64,000 nucleotides of DNA from Thermobaculum terrenum ATCC BAA-798 (GTDB lineage: Bacteria; Chloroflexota; Chloroflexia; Thermobaculales; Thermobaculaceae), in assembly GCF_000025005.1 (NCBI RefSeq), contig NC_013525.1, forward strand, positions 620,001 to 684,000, read 5' to 3'. This document shows, one piece after another, positions 17,449 through 26,872 of this stretch (position 1 is the stretch's first letter; each line of letters opens with the position of its first letter). The notes under the pieces were generated by a model. That model was not told the DNA's origin. It ran no database searches and was given only the letters and a program-made list of their open reading frames with translations. Made by a program: the position numbers and the translations under genes.

Positions 17449-18129
17449 ATGGCCAGGACGCACGCTGATAAGATCTATGATTACTACCCTGCATTCCTGG
17501 ATCTCTGCAGAAAGAAGGTAGTGGTTGTAGGTGGTGGTGAGATAGCCACAGGCAAGGTTAGGGGCTTAATCCCATGCGGCCCTGATCCGCTAGTGGTTAT
17601 AGCTCCAGAAGTCTCTGACTACATCAGGGAGAAGGCTATCGAAGGTGCCCTTACCTGGATACAGAGGGAGTATACCTATGGAGATCTGGAGGGCGCCTAT
17701 ATATGCTTTGCTGCTACCGATGATAAGTCAGCCAATGCTAAGGTAGCAAAGGAGGCCAGGGAGAGGAATATCCCGGTCCTTGCCGTGGACGACATCCCTA
17801 ACTGCGATTTTATTGCTCCAGCTGTGGTTCGCAGAGGTAGGCTGGTGATAGCCATATCTACCAATGCCTTGAGTCCTGCTATAGCCAGCCATGTTCGCCG
17901 AAAGATAGAGCGTGACTTTCCCCCACATTGGGCCCACCTGCTTGAGGTAGCCGCCACAGTAAGGGAAAGGCTTGGCCCTGCCAGATTTACTATAGATCCA
18001 GAGGAATGGCAGCGGGCACTGGATGACGATCTGAAGTCACTCGTTTGGGAGGGCAAGGTAGACGAGGCTACAGAACTGCTTTGGAGCAGGCTGGCTTCGG
18101 ATAAGGTTGAATTGGAGGCAAGAGCATGA
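17449..18129 (+). CDS. Precorrin-2 dehydrogenase / sirohydrochlorin ferrochelatase-type protein (SirC/Met8-like)
   Basis: Catalyses NAD-dependent oxidation of precorrin-2 to sirohydrochlorin, and in some relatives iron insertion, for siroheme. The 226-residue protein opens with an NAD-binding pattern (VVVVGGGEIATGKVRGL, about 23-39). It has the family run FAATDDKSANAKVAKEAR and a catalytic-type Asp in LAVDDIPNCDFIAPAV. The next gene supplies the substrate: it starts inside this gene's stop (ATGA overlap, 18126-18129), so the two are translationally coupled. No siroheme enzyme such as nitrite or sulfite reductase is visible nearby. Confidence 0.9.
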   Translation: MARTHADKIYDYYPAFLDLCRKKVVVVGGGEIATGKVRGLIPCGPDPLVVIAPEVSDYIREKAIEGALTWIQREYTYGDLEGAYICFAATDDKSANAKVAKEARERNIPVLAVDDIPNCDFIAPAVVRRGRLVIAISTNALSPAIASHVRRKIERDFPPHWAHLLEVAATVRERLGPARFTIDPEEWQRALDDDLKSLVWEGKVDEATELLWSRLASDKVELEARA

Positions 18130-18920
18130 GCTCATCCGGGTTCGTTTCTATAGTTGGGGCAGGTCCAGGAGATCCTGAACTGCTTACTATAAAGGCAGCT
18201 AAGAGGCTGGGGTGCGCAGATGTGATCGTGCATGATCGCCTAATAGGCGAAGGTATTCTCAACTACTGCCGCGAGGACGCTGAACTAATTGATGCAGGTA
18301 AGACTCCTGGGGGACACCGAATACAGCAGGAAGATATAAATAGATTGCTGGTGGACAAGGCCAGAGAGGGCAAATTTGTGGTGAGGCTCAAGGGAGGAGA
18401 TCCTTTTGTCTTTGGAAGAGGAGCTGAAGAAGCCCTGTTTCTTGCAAGTGCTGGGGTGCCTTTTGAAGTGATACCAGGTGTCAGCTCTTCCCTGGCAGGT
18501 CCTGCAGCTGCTTTGATTCCGGTCACCCACAGGTGTGTCGCTCGCTCGGTAACCATAGCTACTGGCCATGATCGGGATAATTCTTGCGACAAGGTATTCG
18601 ACTGGGAGGCTTTGGCTAAGGCTTCGGATACACTTGTCTTCCTGATGGCAGTAGAGAATCTGGAACGAATAGTGTCCAATCTCATCTCTCATGGTAGGAA
18701 CCCCAAACAACTTTCTGCGCTGGTTAGATGGGCCACTACTCCCGAGCAGCAGGTGATATTTGCTCCGCTGCAAGAGATCGTACACATAGCCAGATCAAGA
18801 CACATAACTCCTCCAGCTGTGCTGGTTGTGGGAGATACTGTCGAGATAGGTATGGAACTCTCTAGAGCTATTGCTTATGGGGAGACTCCGGAAGAAGTGA
18901 TGCACGCACATGTTGCCTAA
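18126..18920 (+). CDS. cobA: Uroporphyrinogen-III C-methyltransferase
   Basis: SAM-dependent double methylation of uroporphyrinogen III at C2 and C7 to give precorrin-2. The 264-residue protein has VGAGPGDPELLTIKA (about 9-23), the VHDRLI segment, the MVKLKGGDPFVFGRG-type block (here RLKGGDPFVFGRG, about 87-99), EVIPGVSS and ATGHD. It is 4-base coupled to the upstream dehydrogenase and feeds siroheme, or corrinoids if a pathway exists elsewhere. Confidence 0.95.
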   Translation: MSSSGFVSIVGAGPGDPELLTIKAAKRLGCADVIVHDRLIGEGILNYCREDAELIDAGKTPGGHRIQQEDINRLLVDKAREGKFVVRLKGGDPFVFGRGAEEALFLASAGVPFEVIPGVSSSLAGPAAALIPVTHRCVARSVTIATGHDRDNSCDKVFDWEALAKASDTLVFLMAVENLERIVSNLISHGRNPKQLSALVRWATTPEQQVIFAPLQEIVHIARSRHITPPAVLVVGDTVEIGMELSRAIAYGETPEEVMHAHVA

Positions 18921-18969
18921 ATAGATCCTGCGTAGTATATTTCTCTGTAACATGCTAGGGGGAGGGGTT

Positions 18970-19380
18970 ATGATACTTGACATAGGTCATCCAGCTTACT
19001 CAGTAGCTGATATAGAACGCTCTATTCAGTTCTATGCAAAGCTAGGCATAAATGAGGCGTTCAGGTTATATAACGATGATGGCTCATTGATGCTCGTCTA
19101 CCTGCATGTAGCGGGGGATAGATTCATAGAACTCTTCCCAAATGGGTCTGGAGCTGGAAGCTCTGCTGGTGCATCCTATCGACATCTATGCCTTCTGGTC
19201 GATGATCTGGGGCTTACGCTTCAGGATCTGAGACAGCAAGGGGTGGATATAGCCAGAGGTCCTATATTAGGTCGAGATAACAACTGGCAGGCGTGGATTT
19301 CCGATCCGGATGGTAATCCTATAGAGTTAATGCAGATCTCTAAGGATTCGCCTCAGTACAAAGCTGCGCATTCAAGCTAG
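18970..19380 (+). CDS. VOC (glyoxalase/bleomycin resistance-type) family protein
   Basis: The 136-residue protein has the paired beta-alpha-beta-beta-beta modules of the vicinal oxygen chelate superfamily. It opens DIGHPAYSVADIERSIQFYAKLG, with a first metal-ligand-type His. A Glu in FIELFP, a second His in YRHLCLLVDDL and a C-terminal Glu in DPDGNPIELMQ complete a likely metal site. Function within the superfamily cannot be read. The start is at 18970, where AGGGGGAGGGG precedes ATG; an upstream ATG at 18952 is less likely. Confidence 0.85.
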   Translation: MILDIGHPAYSVADIERSIQFYAKLGINEAFRLYNDDGSLMLVYLHVAGDRFIELFPNGSGAGSSAGASYRHLCLLVDDLGLTLQDLRQQGVDIARGPILGRDNNWQAWISDPDGNPIELMQISKDSPQYKAAHSS

Positions 19381-19399
19381 TCAAGGAGAAATAATAGCT

Positions 19400-20077
19400 T
19401 TGTCTTCCTCGTCTCCTAGCTTATCTCCGGAGCCAGCCCGAAACAGGGGATTTGTAAGATGGATATTCATCCTTTTGGCTATGGTGCTGGCGATCACTGT
19501 ATTTCTCATAGTGGGTTCCTGTCTCTACGTAAGAACCGAGGTCTCTAACCTTGCGAAGGGGCTGGTTCCTAGGGAAACAGTCGTGATCGATACCCGGCAG
19601 GATGAGGTTATAAAGAGCATTCAGCAGCTCTCAAGACTCGAAACAGCTAAATATACCGTAGAGAAGGTAATTGGGGCCAGCAAGACCAGAAAGTATATCC
19701 CCAGTGCTCTGTTAGGGGATAAGATTCTGTTTATAGCGCATGGGGAAGTGGTTGCAGGGGTGGATCTTTCCAAGATCAGTGAAAAAGATATAAGAGTGCA
19801 GGGTGATAGAGTAGAGCTCACACTGCCCCAGCCTCAGGTGTTCTATAGCAGGTTGGATAACGAGAAGAGCTATGTCTACGAACGCAGTACGGGGCTATTT
19901 TCTAAACCTGATAAGGATCTGGAAAGCAAGGTCAGAGCTACAGCCGAGGATCAAATCAGACAGGCTGCTGTAGAAGATGGCCTGCTGGAAGATGCTAAGC
20001 AGAACGCTGAACAGTCAATAAGATCGCTTATGACATCCATGGGTTACTCTCAAGTCCAGATATCCTGGAAGGAGTAA
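19400..20077 (+). CDS. DUF4230 domain membrane-anchored protein
   Basis: A TTG start with AAGGAG 12 bases upstream is the best choice. One transmembrane segment (about 20-43) is followed by a DUF4230-like extracytoplasmic domain (about 50-225): SIQQLSRLETAKYTVEKVIG, ILFIAHGEVVAGVDLSKI, VELTLPQPQVFYSRLDNEKSYVYERSTG and a C-terminal helix pair. The family's function is not known. It lies 19 bases after the VOC gene and is convergent with the oxidoreductase gene. Confidence 0.78.
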   Translation: MSSSSPSLSPEPARNRGFVRWIFILLAMVLAITVFLIVGSCLYVRTEVSNLAKGLVPRETVVIDTRQDEVIKSIQQLSRLETAKYTVEKVIGASKTRKYIPSALLGDKILFIAHGEVVAGVDLSKISEKDIRVQGDRVELTLPQPQVFYSRLDNEKSYVYERSTGLFSKPDKDLESKVRATAEDQIRQAAVEDGLLEDAKQNAEQSIRSLMTSMGYSQVQISWKE

Positions 20078-20078
20078 T

Positions 20079-21584
20079 CTATTGGCTCGAGCCGGTTACT
20101 CTTACCTGGATGGAGTGATAGCCAGTTGCTCCGGATGGTAGTGTTGGCTGCCTCTCCTCAGTCTGCCAGTTACCTTCGCCGTCCTGCGCCCTCACTACCA
20201 AAGTGTAATAACCCTCAGATTCAGGTGTCCACCTGTAGCGCCAGAACCGCCAACATAATGGTCCTATCTCCGGATCGAGCTGTGCGGTCTGCCAAGTCTT
20301 TCCTGCGTCTGTACTCACCTCAACCTTGTTTATACCCCTTGACCCAGCGAAGGCGATGCCTGCTATCTCTGTCTCTTCACCTATCTGTATCTCAGAGTTA
20401 CTGGCAGGAACCCTGATCTGTGACATGGTTTGGATGGTTGCTATATCACTCCAGCCCTGTTGTTGCCAATAACCCTTGTAGTCCTCATTGACCGCTTCTA
20501 TTCGTTCGACCCATTTCACGTTCTTCATACCAAAGATGTTGGGCACCAGCAGGCGGAGAGGAGAGCCGTGTTTGGAAGGCAGCTGCTCTCCATTCATCTC
20601 ATAAGCAAGCAGCACTGTAGGTTCCATAGCCTTTTCCAGGGGGATCGATTCCGTGTAGCCATCAGCACAGGTGAACTTGATATCTATTACCCCTTCTCTG
20701 ACCTGGACTTGCTCCAGGAGGTCTCTCAACCTAATGCCTTTCCACTTGGCATTGCTTATAAGATCTCCTCCCACTGGGTTAGAGATACATTCCAAGGTCT
20801 GATCCTGCTCTACAGGGGGTAGCTGCTTGATCTCATCTAGCGTCAGTTCAAATGGCTTTTGTACTAGCCCTCCTATTCTAAGTTTCCAAGAGGTACTATC
20901 GACATTAGGATCTAGGATGTTTTTGGAGACCACATAGAACTCATCATTTGGGGTGAATGGTTCTGGCATATTGCCACTTGCTTTGCCGGTAGATGTGATA
21001 GTTGCCTGACTGAGTAGTCTCTGTATTATGGATACCACGATTCCTGCTGCTGCTACACCTATCACAGTCGCTCCTAACTGTCTTAGAAACCTTCTTCTGG
21101 AGCTATCAGCCACATCTTTTTTGGGAGCCTGACTCGAGGATACGAAGTACTGCACCCCAGCATAGTACACAAATACCGCGCCCAGGGTAAGGGCTAGAGT
21201 CGATGGTGAGCTTCCAAGAGACAAGACAAGTATTGCAAGCAATATCGCTAGTGCCAAGCACAGGATACTAAACGTCTTTCTAAGTGTCGTGCCAAAGGTT
21301 GAGGATAAAAACCTTGCTATGAGCAGAAACAGCCCGCCACCAACTATTGCTACCAGGACGGCAACAAGATAGGCAAATGGCTTAGCGTAGCCACCAAAGA
21401 AACCCAGGAGGGACTCGAACCACCTCATGGGAATCAGCGTGAGCAGCCTATCAAGTAAAACCTCGATTGGTGAACGGACCTGGAATAAGATTCGAAAGAA
21501 GGCTATGAGTAAAATCGCAAAGACAGCTGCAAGCAGCCCATAACCCAGCTTGTATTCCTGGCCAGTTTCTTTGTGCGCTTCCAC
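20079..21584 (-). CDS. Membrane-anchored molybdopterin-dependent oxidoreductase (sulfite oxidase-like)
   Basis: The 501-residue protein carries an N-terminal membrane part (about 15-150, four or more hydrophobic segments) and a further segment near 170-190. A sulfite-oxidase-type Mo-pterin domain follows (about 215-400), with the molybdenum-ligand Cys in TLECISNPVGG and the KHGSPLRLLVP and GMKNVKWVERIE blocks. A Mo-co dimerisation domain lies at about 405-500 (IAGIAFAGSRGINKVEVSTDAGKTW). The substrate is unknown. Facing out of the membrane, it could pass electrons to a quinone or cytochrome. Divergent from the liv operon. Confidence 0.87.
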   Translation of the reverse strand: MEAHKETGQEYKLGYGLLAAVFAILLIAFFRILFQVRSPIEVLLDRLLTLIPMRWFESLLGFFGGYAKPFAYLVAVLVAIVGGGLFLLIARFLSSTFGTTLRKTFSILCLALAILLAILVLSLGSSPSTLALTLGAVFVYYAGVQYFVSSSQAPKKDVADSSRRRFLRQLGATVIGVAAAGIVVSIIQRLLSQATITSTGKASGNMPEPFTPNDEFYVVSKNILDPNVDSTSWKLRIGGLVQKPFELTLDEIKQLPPVEQDQTLECISNPVGGDLISNAKWKGIRLRDLLEQVQVREGVIDIKFTCADGYTESIPLEKAMEPTVLLAYEMNGEQLPSKHGSPLRLLVPNIFGMKNVKWVERIEAVNEDYKGYWQQQGWSDIATIQTMSQIRVPASNSEIQIGEETEIAGIAFAGSRGINKVEVSTDAGKTWQTAQLDPEIGPLCWRFWRYRWTPESEGYYTLVVRAQDGEGNWQTEERQPTLPSGATGYHSIQVRVTGSSQ

Positions 21585-21658
21585 AGTTTAGTATATATCT
21601 CCGCTTTTCTATGGCAAATGTTACATGCTTTTGTCCGAATATTGTGACAATTTGGTTC

Positions 21659-21687
21659 TTGACACTTGACTTTATCGTTATTATACT
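21659..21687 (+). promoter_or_regulatory. Promoter of the branched-chain amino acid transport operon
   Basis: TTGACA (21659-21664) and TATACT (21682-21687) with a 17-base spacer, nearly the sigma-70 consensus. The transcript would start about 50 bases before the ATG at 21745. Confidence 0.85.
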
Positions 21688-21744
21688 CCCGCACAAAGTT
21701 ATCACTTACCGAGAAATATCACTAAAGAGCAATTGGAGGGGAAT

Positions 21745-23106
21745 ATGAGGAAAGGGGATAAACAACCATCACTTATCGCTGTTCTTGTCTTAATCTTTGG
21801 CTTGTTGTTATCTGCATGTGGTGGCTCTACTGCTGGGCAAACGCCAACCCCGGGTACGCAGGGTGTTGGGAGCTCGCCTTCGCCATCTCCTACAACTGCT
21901 GCCTCACCGAGTGCTTCGCCGTCTGGCTCCCCGGCAGCTCAGGAAACTCAGACTGGTGCAAAGTGTCCTGAGAAGAACGAGACGCTCCTGATCTATTCCA
22001 GCTTGCCCATGACTGGTCCTTCTCGTGTTCAGACCGTATCCGTCGTGAACGGTATGAAGCTGGCCCTTCAGGAGCATGGTGGTAAGGCAGGTGGGTATAA
22101 GGTAGAGTTCAAAGCGCTTGATGATGCTACTGCAGCTGCTGGTAAGTGGACTCAGGAGAAAGAGACTGAGAATGCTAACAGGGCCATCAGAGACGGGGCT
22201 ACCGTGTATCTGGGTACATTCAACTCGGGTGCTGCCGCTATATCTATCCCTATTCTGAACGAGGCAGGCATTCCGATGATAAGTCCCGCCAATACGGCCA
22301 TAAACCTGACCCAGCCTGGTCCTCCTGATCCCAAGCTGTATGAGTCCCTGTATAGGAATGGTCCCAGAAACTACTTTAGAGTAGTGCCTGCAGATAACCT
22401 CCAGGGTACTGCCGCTGCAAACTGGGCAAAGGAGTTGGGGGCAAAGAAGGTCTACGTGCTCAACGACCAGGAAGTTTATGGTCTAGGTCTGGCTCAGGTC
22501 TTCCGCGAGCATGCTCAGAAGATAGGTTTGGAGGTCTTGGGATTTGAGGGTATAGATCCCCAAGCGGGTTCATATGCTTCACTTATGCAGAAGATTGTGG
22601 ATAAAGGGGCTGACCTGGTTTACTTTGGAGGGTTGGTCGAGACTGGTGGTACTCAGCTTGTCAAGGACCTTAGAGACATAGAGCCCGATCCAGAGAAGAT
22701 AAAGTTCATGGGCCCTGACGGTATTCTCGAGAGCTCCTTTATTGATGGTGCTGGTGATGCTGCTGAGGGGGCCTATGGAACAGTGGCTGCAGCGCCTCCA
22801 GACAAGCTTACTGGTCCAGGCAAAGAGTTCTACGAAAACTACAAGAAGACTTTCGGCTCCGAGCCCGAGCCTTATGCAATCTTCGGTCACGATGCTATGC
22901 TAGCTGCCCTGCTCGCGATAGATAAAGCTTGTAGCAAGGATCCCAAGGATGTCCTCAAAGCGCTGAACAACCTGGGTACCGTCAATGGTGCGCTAGGCAA
23001 ATGGAGCTTTGATAAGCGTGGAGATACGACCCTCAGGACCTACCATGGATACCAGGTAAAGGATGGTAAGTGGGTCTGGGTGAAGCAGCTTAATGCTGGT
23101 AGTTAG
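21745..23106 (+). CDS. livK: Branched-chain amino acid ABC transporter substrate-binding lipoprotein
   Basis: Captures leucine, isoleucine, valine or a related ligand outside the membrane. The start at 21745 follows GGAGGGG. A signal peptide ends in the lipobox LLSAC, and a Ser/Pro/Thr-rich linker follows. The periplasmic-binding domain of the Leu/Ile/Val family shows SSLPMTGPSRVQT near its start, GTFNSGAAAISIPILNEAGIPMISPANT in the middle, and GHDAMLAALLAIDKA. First gene of the liv operon; the following terminator should leave it more abundant than the membrane parts. Confidence 0.94.
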   Translation: MRKGDKQPSLIAVLVLIFGLLLSACGGSTAGQTPTPGTQGVGSSPSPSPTTAASPSASPSGSPAAQETQTGAKCPEKNETLLIYSSLPMTGPSRVQTVSVVNGMKLALQEHGGKAGGYKVEFKALDDATAAAGKWTQEKETENANRAIRDGATVYLGTFNSGAAAISIPILNEAGIPMISPANTAINLTQPGPPDPKLYESLYRNGPRNYFRVVPADNLQGTAAANWAKELGAKKVYVLNDQEVYGLGLAQVFREHAQKIGLEVLGFEGIDPQAGSYASLMQKIVDKGADLVYFGGLVETGGTQLVKDLRDIEPDPEKIKFMGPDGILESSFIDGAGDAAEGAYGTVAAAPPDKLTGPGKEFYENYKKTFGSEPEPYAIFGHDAMLAALLAIDKACSKDPKDVLKALNNLGTVNGALGKWSFDKRGDTTLRTYHGYQVKDGKWVWVKQLNAGS

Positions 23107-23113
23107 TGGTCTC

Positions 23114-23145
23114 GGGGCGCGAACCTGTAATTCGCGCCCCTTTTT
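23114..23145 (+). terminator. Intra-operon terminator between livK and livH
   Basis: GGGGCGCGAA (23114-23123), a 7-base loop, TTCGCGCCCC (23131-23140) and TTTTT. It lies inside the transporter operon, so it probably acts as a partial terminator. Confidence 0.9.
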
Positions 23146-23179
23146 ACGAGATCTGCTGATTAAGTAGAGAGGGTAGCTT

Positions 23180-24103
23180 ATGGAGACATTTCTCCAGGTT
23201 CTTCTAGATGGTATCGCTCTGGGAGCGGTGTTTGCGCTCATAGCTCTCGGCTATACACTAGTCTACGGTATCCTGGAGCTAATTAACTTCGCTCATGGCG
23301 ATCTCTTCATGCTCACATCCTTTATGTCATTGACGGTTCTTGATGCTATCGGCGTAGATAGCGGAAGCCCATTTTACGTCAAAGTTATCGCCTTCTTGCT
23401 TGGACTTGTAGTTCCCATGATATTTGGTGGGGTGTTGAATGTGATCATAGAGAGGGTAGCGTACAGAAGACTCAGAAACGCCCCTCGTTTGGCTCCCCTT
23501 ATAAGTGCTATAGGAGTATCTTTCATACTCATCCAGATTGGACTAACTTGGAAAGGTCCCTCGCCCGTCAGTTTCCCGAGGCTATGGATACCTCCCGTCA
23601 ATCTGCTTGATTGGACTGGTCTTGGACTGAGATTCTACTTGCGCAGCCTTCTAGTAATTGCTATGACTGTTATCCTGCTTATTCTGCTGAGGTTTGTCGT
23701 CCTGCATACGAAAATCGGTAAGGCTATGAGGGCTACCTCTCAGGATAGGGATGCTTCGGCTTTGATGGGCATCAACATAAACAGGACCATATCGTTTGCT
23801 TTCCTGCTCGGAGGCGCGCTTGCTGGAGCTGCTGGTCTGATGTACGGTCTCCATACGGGTACTATGGTGTTCACCAGAGGATTTGAGACGGGGCTCAAAG
23901 CTTTCACAGCCGCTGTTCTTGGAGGCATAGGCAACCTGAGTGGTGCCGTGCTTGGAGGTTTTATCATCGGTATAGTTGAATCCTTCAGTAATTACTACCT
24001 ACAGTCTACATGGACCAATGCCGTTATATTCGCGATCCTGATCATTATCCTGGTATTTCGTCCCTCTGGTCTATTGGGCGAGCAGGTAGGGGATAAGGCA
24101 TAG
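23180..24103 (+). CDS. livH: Branched-chain amino acid ABC transporter permease LivH
   Basis: One of two membrane subunits of the importer. The 307-residue protein is strongly hydrophobic throughout, with family blocks GIALGAVFALIALGYTLVYGILELINFAHGD (about 11-41), KIGKAMRATSQD and AAVLGGIGNLSGAVLGGFIIG. Good Shine-Dalgarno (AGAGGG). 12 bases separate it from livM. Confidence 0.95.
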   Translation: METFLQVLLDGIALGAVFALIALGYTLVYGILELINFAHGDLFMLTSFMSLTVLDAIGVDSGSPFYVKVIAFLLGLVVPMIFGGVLNVIIERVAYRRLRNAPRLAPLISAIGVSFILIQIGLTWKGPSPVSFPRLWIPPVNLLDWTGLGLRFYLRSLLVIAMTVILLILLRFVVLHTKIGKAMRATSQDRDASALMGININRTISFAFLLGGALAGAAGLMYGLHTGTMVFTRGFETGLKAFTAAVLGGIGNLSGAVLGGFIIGIVESFSNYYLQSTWTNAVIFAILIIILVFRPSGLLGEQVGDKA

Positions 24104-24115
24104 GAGGGATGCTGC

Positions 24116-25312
24116 ATGGCTTCATGGGTCTCAAAACAGATTAACAGCCTGAGGGAGAACTACAGGAAAGACAAGGTAAACACTGTTACGGCCACTATAG
24201 TTATACTAGCGGCGCTAACTTGGCCATGGGTCGTAGACCCCCTGATGCGGCTTGTGTTGCACTTCAGTATGATAGACCAAATGTTCCCTATCATAGCCTA
24301 TATCCTTTTGGCCCTTGGCCTGAATATAGTAGTGGGTTATGCCGGATTGCTTGACCTGGGGTACGCAGCATTCTTCGCGATAGGTGCATATACGATCGCT
24401 ATACTGACTAGCCCTAGAAGCCCGGTGGCACAGTTCCTTTCCTCGAACATGCCATTTCTACACGTTAACTTCTGGTTCTCACTAATCCTTGCATTCTTCA
24501 TCACTGCGATATGTGGCGTGATTCTTGGCGCGCCTACACTACGGTTAAGAGGAGATTACCTGGCGATAGTTACCTTGGGATTTGGCGAGATAGTACCAGT
24601 TATATTCCTAAATGCCCACAGCATAACTTATGGAGAACAGGGACTGAATGCTATAGATCAACCTGTGATATTTGGTTTCCGTCTGGGTAGTGGGCCACAG
24701 AGCACTATAGCCTGGTACTACCTGCTGATCGCTATTGGGGCGATACTTATCTTCATCGCCCGTCGCCTGCGGGACTCCCGCATAGGTAGGGCATGGATGG
24801 CCATGCGGGAGGATGAGATAGCAGCAACTTCGATGGGTATAGATTTGGTTAGAACCAAGCTGCTTGCCTTTGCTATGGGTGCTAGCTTCTCGGGATTTGT
24901 AGGAGTTATGTTTGCCAGCCGGTACTCCTTTGCGGCACCTAGCCAGTTCGAATTCAGCACCTCAGTATTGCTCCTGTGCATGGTTATATTGGGAGGTATG
25001 GGTAACATCTGGGGAGTAATAGTGGGAGGGTTCCTGCTGGGGCTTTTTGACAGAGTGCTGGCTGACAAAATATCGGAATGGGGCCAGACACTTGGCGAGA
25101 GGACTAATTGGTCTTTCCTGCTCAACCTCGACCTTACTAAGTACAGATATCTTATCTTCGGCCTAACCCTCGTTATCATGATGCTTCTGCGACCCGAGGG
25201 GATACTCCCAAGTGCTGAACGTATGGCTGAACTGCATGAGGACGAGGAGGCACCTGAGCAGTTATACGATGTAAGATCCGAAACCCATTCTACTGGTGGA
25301 GCCCGTTCCTAG
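24116..25312 (+). CDS. livM: Branched-chain amino acid ABC transporter permease LivM
   Basis: The second membrane subunit, 398 residues. It has an N-terminal charged stretch (1-30), then multiple hydrophobic helices. The family blocks are NIVVGYAGLLDLGYAAFFAIGAY, PTLRLRGDYLAIVTLGFGEI, RIGRAWMAMREDEIAATSMGI and VILGGMGNIWGVIVGG. A charged tail of about 40 residues (DEEAPEQLYDVRSE...) is longer than usual. Confidence 0.95.
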   Translation: MASWVSKQINSLRENYRKDKVNTVTATIVILAALTWPWVVDPLMRLVLHFSMIDQMFPIIAYILLALGLNIVVGYAGLLDLGYAAFFAIGAYTIAILTSPRSPVAQFLSSNMPFLHVNFWFSLILAFFITAICGVILGAPTLRLRGDYLAIVTLGFGEIVPVIFLNAHSITYGEQGLNAIDQPVIFGFRLGSGPQSTIAWYYLLIAIGAILIFIARRLRDSRIGRAWMAMREDEIAATSMGIDLVRTKLLAFAMGASFSGFVGVMFASRYSFAAPSQFEFSTSVLLLCMVILGGMGNIWGVIVGGFLLGLFDRVLADKISEWGQTLGERTNWSFLLNLDLTKYRYLIFGLTLVIMMLLRPEGILPSAERMAELHEDEEAPEQLYDVRSETHSTGGARS

Positions 25313-25324
25313 GAGGGAAAGGAT

Positions 25325-26092
25325 ATGCTTCTGCATGCGCACAAAGTTACTAAGGAATTCGGAGGATTGGTAGCAGTAAGAGAAGTCGATTTTACCATTC
25401 CAGAGAGATCTATAGTCAGCATCATTGGTCCTAACGGTGCTGGTAAGACTACCTTTTTTAACATCCTGACAGGGTTGTATAAGCCAACCTCTGGCAGGAT
25501 AGAATTCGATGGCCACGACATAACCGGTAAACCTCCTCACGAGATCGTGAAGTTGGGCATGTGTAGGACCTTTCAAAATATAAGGTTGTTTCAGAACATG
25601 ACTGCTCTTCAAAACGTACTCGTAGGAGAGCATGTGCGGCTGAAGGCAGGGCTTATTGGGGCGATATTCAGGCCGCCATCTGTTATAAGAGAGGAAGAGA
25701 GCGCAGTTAGAAAAGCTAGAGAACTTCTAGCCTTCGTTGGCCTTAGGAGAGTGGAGGATGTTACAGCAAAGCATCTTTCCTATGGCGATCAGAGGCGGCT
25801 GGAGATCGCTCGTGCGCTTGCCTCAGATCCCAAGCTACTCTTGCTGGATGAACCTACAGCAGGAATGAATCCCCAGGAAACGGCCGCCATGACTCGTTTT
25901 ATTAGTAGGTTGAGAGAAGACCTGGGGCTAAGCATTCTCCTGATAGAGCATGATATGAAGGTCGTCATGGGGATAAGCGATAGAGTGTCTGTGCTCGATT
26001 ATGGAGAGAAGATCTCTGAGGGAACGCCTAACGAGGTCAGATCCGATCCAAGAGTTATTGAAGCTTATCTAGGGAGAGCTGCAACAGCATGA
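25325..26092 (+). CDS. livG: Branched-chain amino acid ABC transporter ATPase LivG
   Basis: Cytoplasmic ATPase, 255 residues. Walker A GPNGAGKTT (about 38-46), the LivG-type insertion around GMCRTFQNIRLFQNMTALQNVLVG, signature LSYGDQRRLEIARAL (about 155-169), Walker B LLLLDEPTAGMNP (about 176-188) and the switch His in LIEHDM. Its stop overlaps the livF start by 4 bases. Confidence 0.96.
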   Translation: MLLHAHKVTKEFGGLVAVREVDFTIPERSIVSIIGPNGAGKTTFFNILTGLYKPTSGRIEFDGHDITGKPPHEIVKLGMCRTFQNIRLFQNMTALQNVLVGEHVRLKAGLIGAIFRPPSVIREEESAVRKARELLAFVGLRRVEDVTAKHLSYGDQRRLEIARALASDPKLLLLDEPTAGMNPQETAAMTRFISRLREDLGLSILLIEHDMKVVMGISDRVSVLDYGEKISEGTPNEVRSDPRVIEAYLGRAATA

Positions 26093-26868
26093 CAGAACAC
26101 AGATCTGCAGTGACAAGTGTATTGCAACAGACTGGTGCTCCTCATGAAAAACAGGAGTCTATGCTGGAGCTGGAGGATATACATGTCTACTACGGCAATA
26201 TACATGCCTTAAAAGGCATATCCTTGCACGTACAGCGTGGAGAGATAGTTACCCTGATAGGCGGTAATGGTGCTGGTAAGACTACTACCTTGCGCACTAT
26301 CTCAGGACTTATACATCCGAGAATGGGCACCATAAAGCTTGAGGGCAAAAGAATCGATATGTTGCCGCCTCATGAAGTAGTTGCCAGGGGGATAGGTCAC
26401 GCCCCGGAGGGAAGGAGGATCTTCCCTCGAATGAGTGTGAAGGAGAATTTGGAACTGGGGGCTTACCTGCGCAACGACAAGGATGGAATCAGGGCCGATA
26501 TGGAGAGGGTTTTTACTCTTTTCCCCAGGTTGAAAGAGAGAATAAACCAAAAGGCTGGTACTATGTCTGGTGGTGAGCAACAGATGCTAGCTATAGCTCG
26601 TGCTCTGATGGCCCGACCAAAAGTGTTGTTGCTGGATGAGCCTTCAATGGGCCTGGCGCCGATTCTGGTGGAGCAGATCTTCTCTATCATCAAAGAGATA
26701 AATGAGCAAGGTACGACTATACTGTTGGTGGAGCAGAATGCTCTTATGGCCCTGAGCGTAGCCCATAGAGGCTATGTAATAGAAACAGGTAAGATAGTAC
26801 TGGCTGACAGCGCTAAGGCGCTACAAGAGAACGATATGGTGCGTAAATCTTATCTTGGTGAGGAATAG
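26089..26868 (+). CDS. livF: Branched-chain amino acid ABC transporter ATPase LivF
   Basis: The second ATPase. Walker A GGNGAGKTT (about 61-69), the Q-loop region GIGHAPEGRRIFPRMSVKENL, signature MSGGEQQMLAIARALM and Walker B VLLLDEPSMGLAP. Compared with the family it has about 24 extra residues before MLELEDIHVYYG. An internal ATG at 26161 would remove them, but the ATGA overlap with livG supports the long start. Confidence 0.95.
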   Translation: MTEHRSAVTSVLQQTGAPHEKQESMLELEDIHVYYGNIHALKGISLHVQRGEIVTLIGGNGAGKTTTLRTISGLIHPRMGTIKLEGKRIDMLPPHEVVARGIGHAPEGRRIFPRMSVKENLELGAYLRNDKDGIRADMERVFTLFPRLKERINQKAGTMSGGEQQMLAIARALMARPKVLLLDEPSMGLAPILVEQIFSIIKEINEQGTTILLVEQNALMALSVAHRGYVIETGKIVLADSAKALQENDMVRKSYLGEE

Positions 26869-26872
26869 ATAA

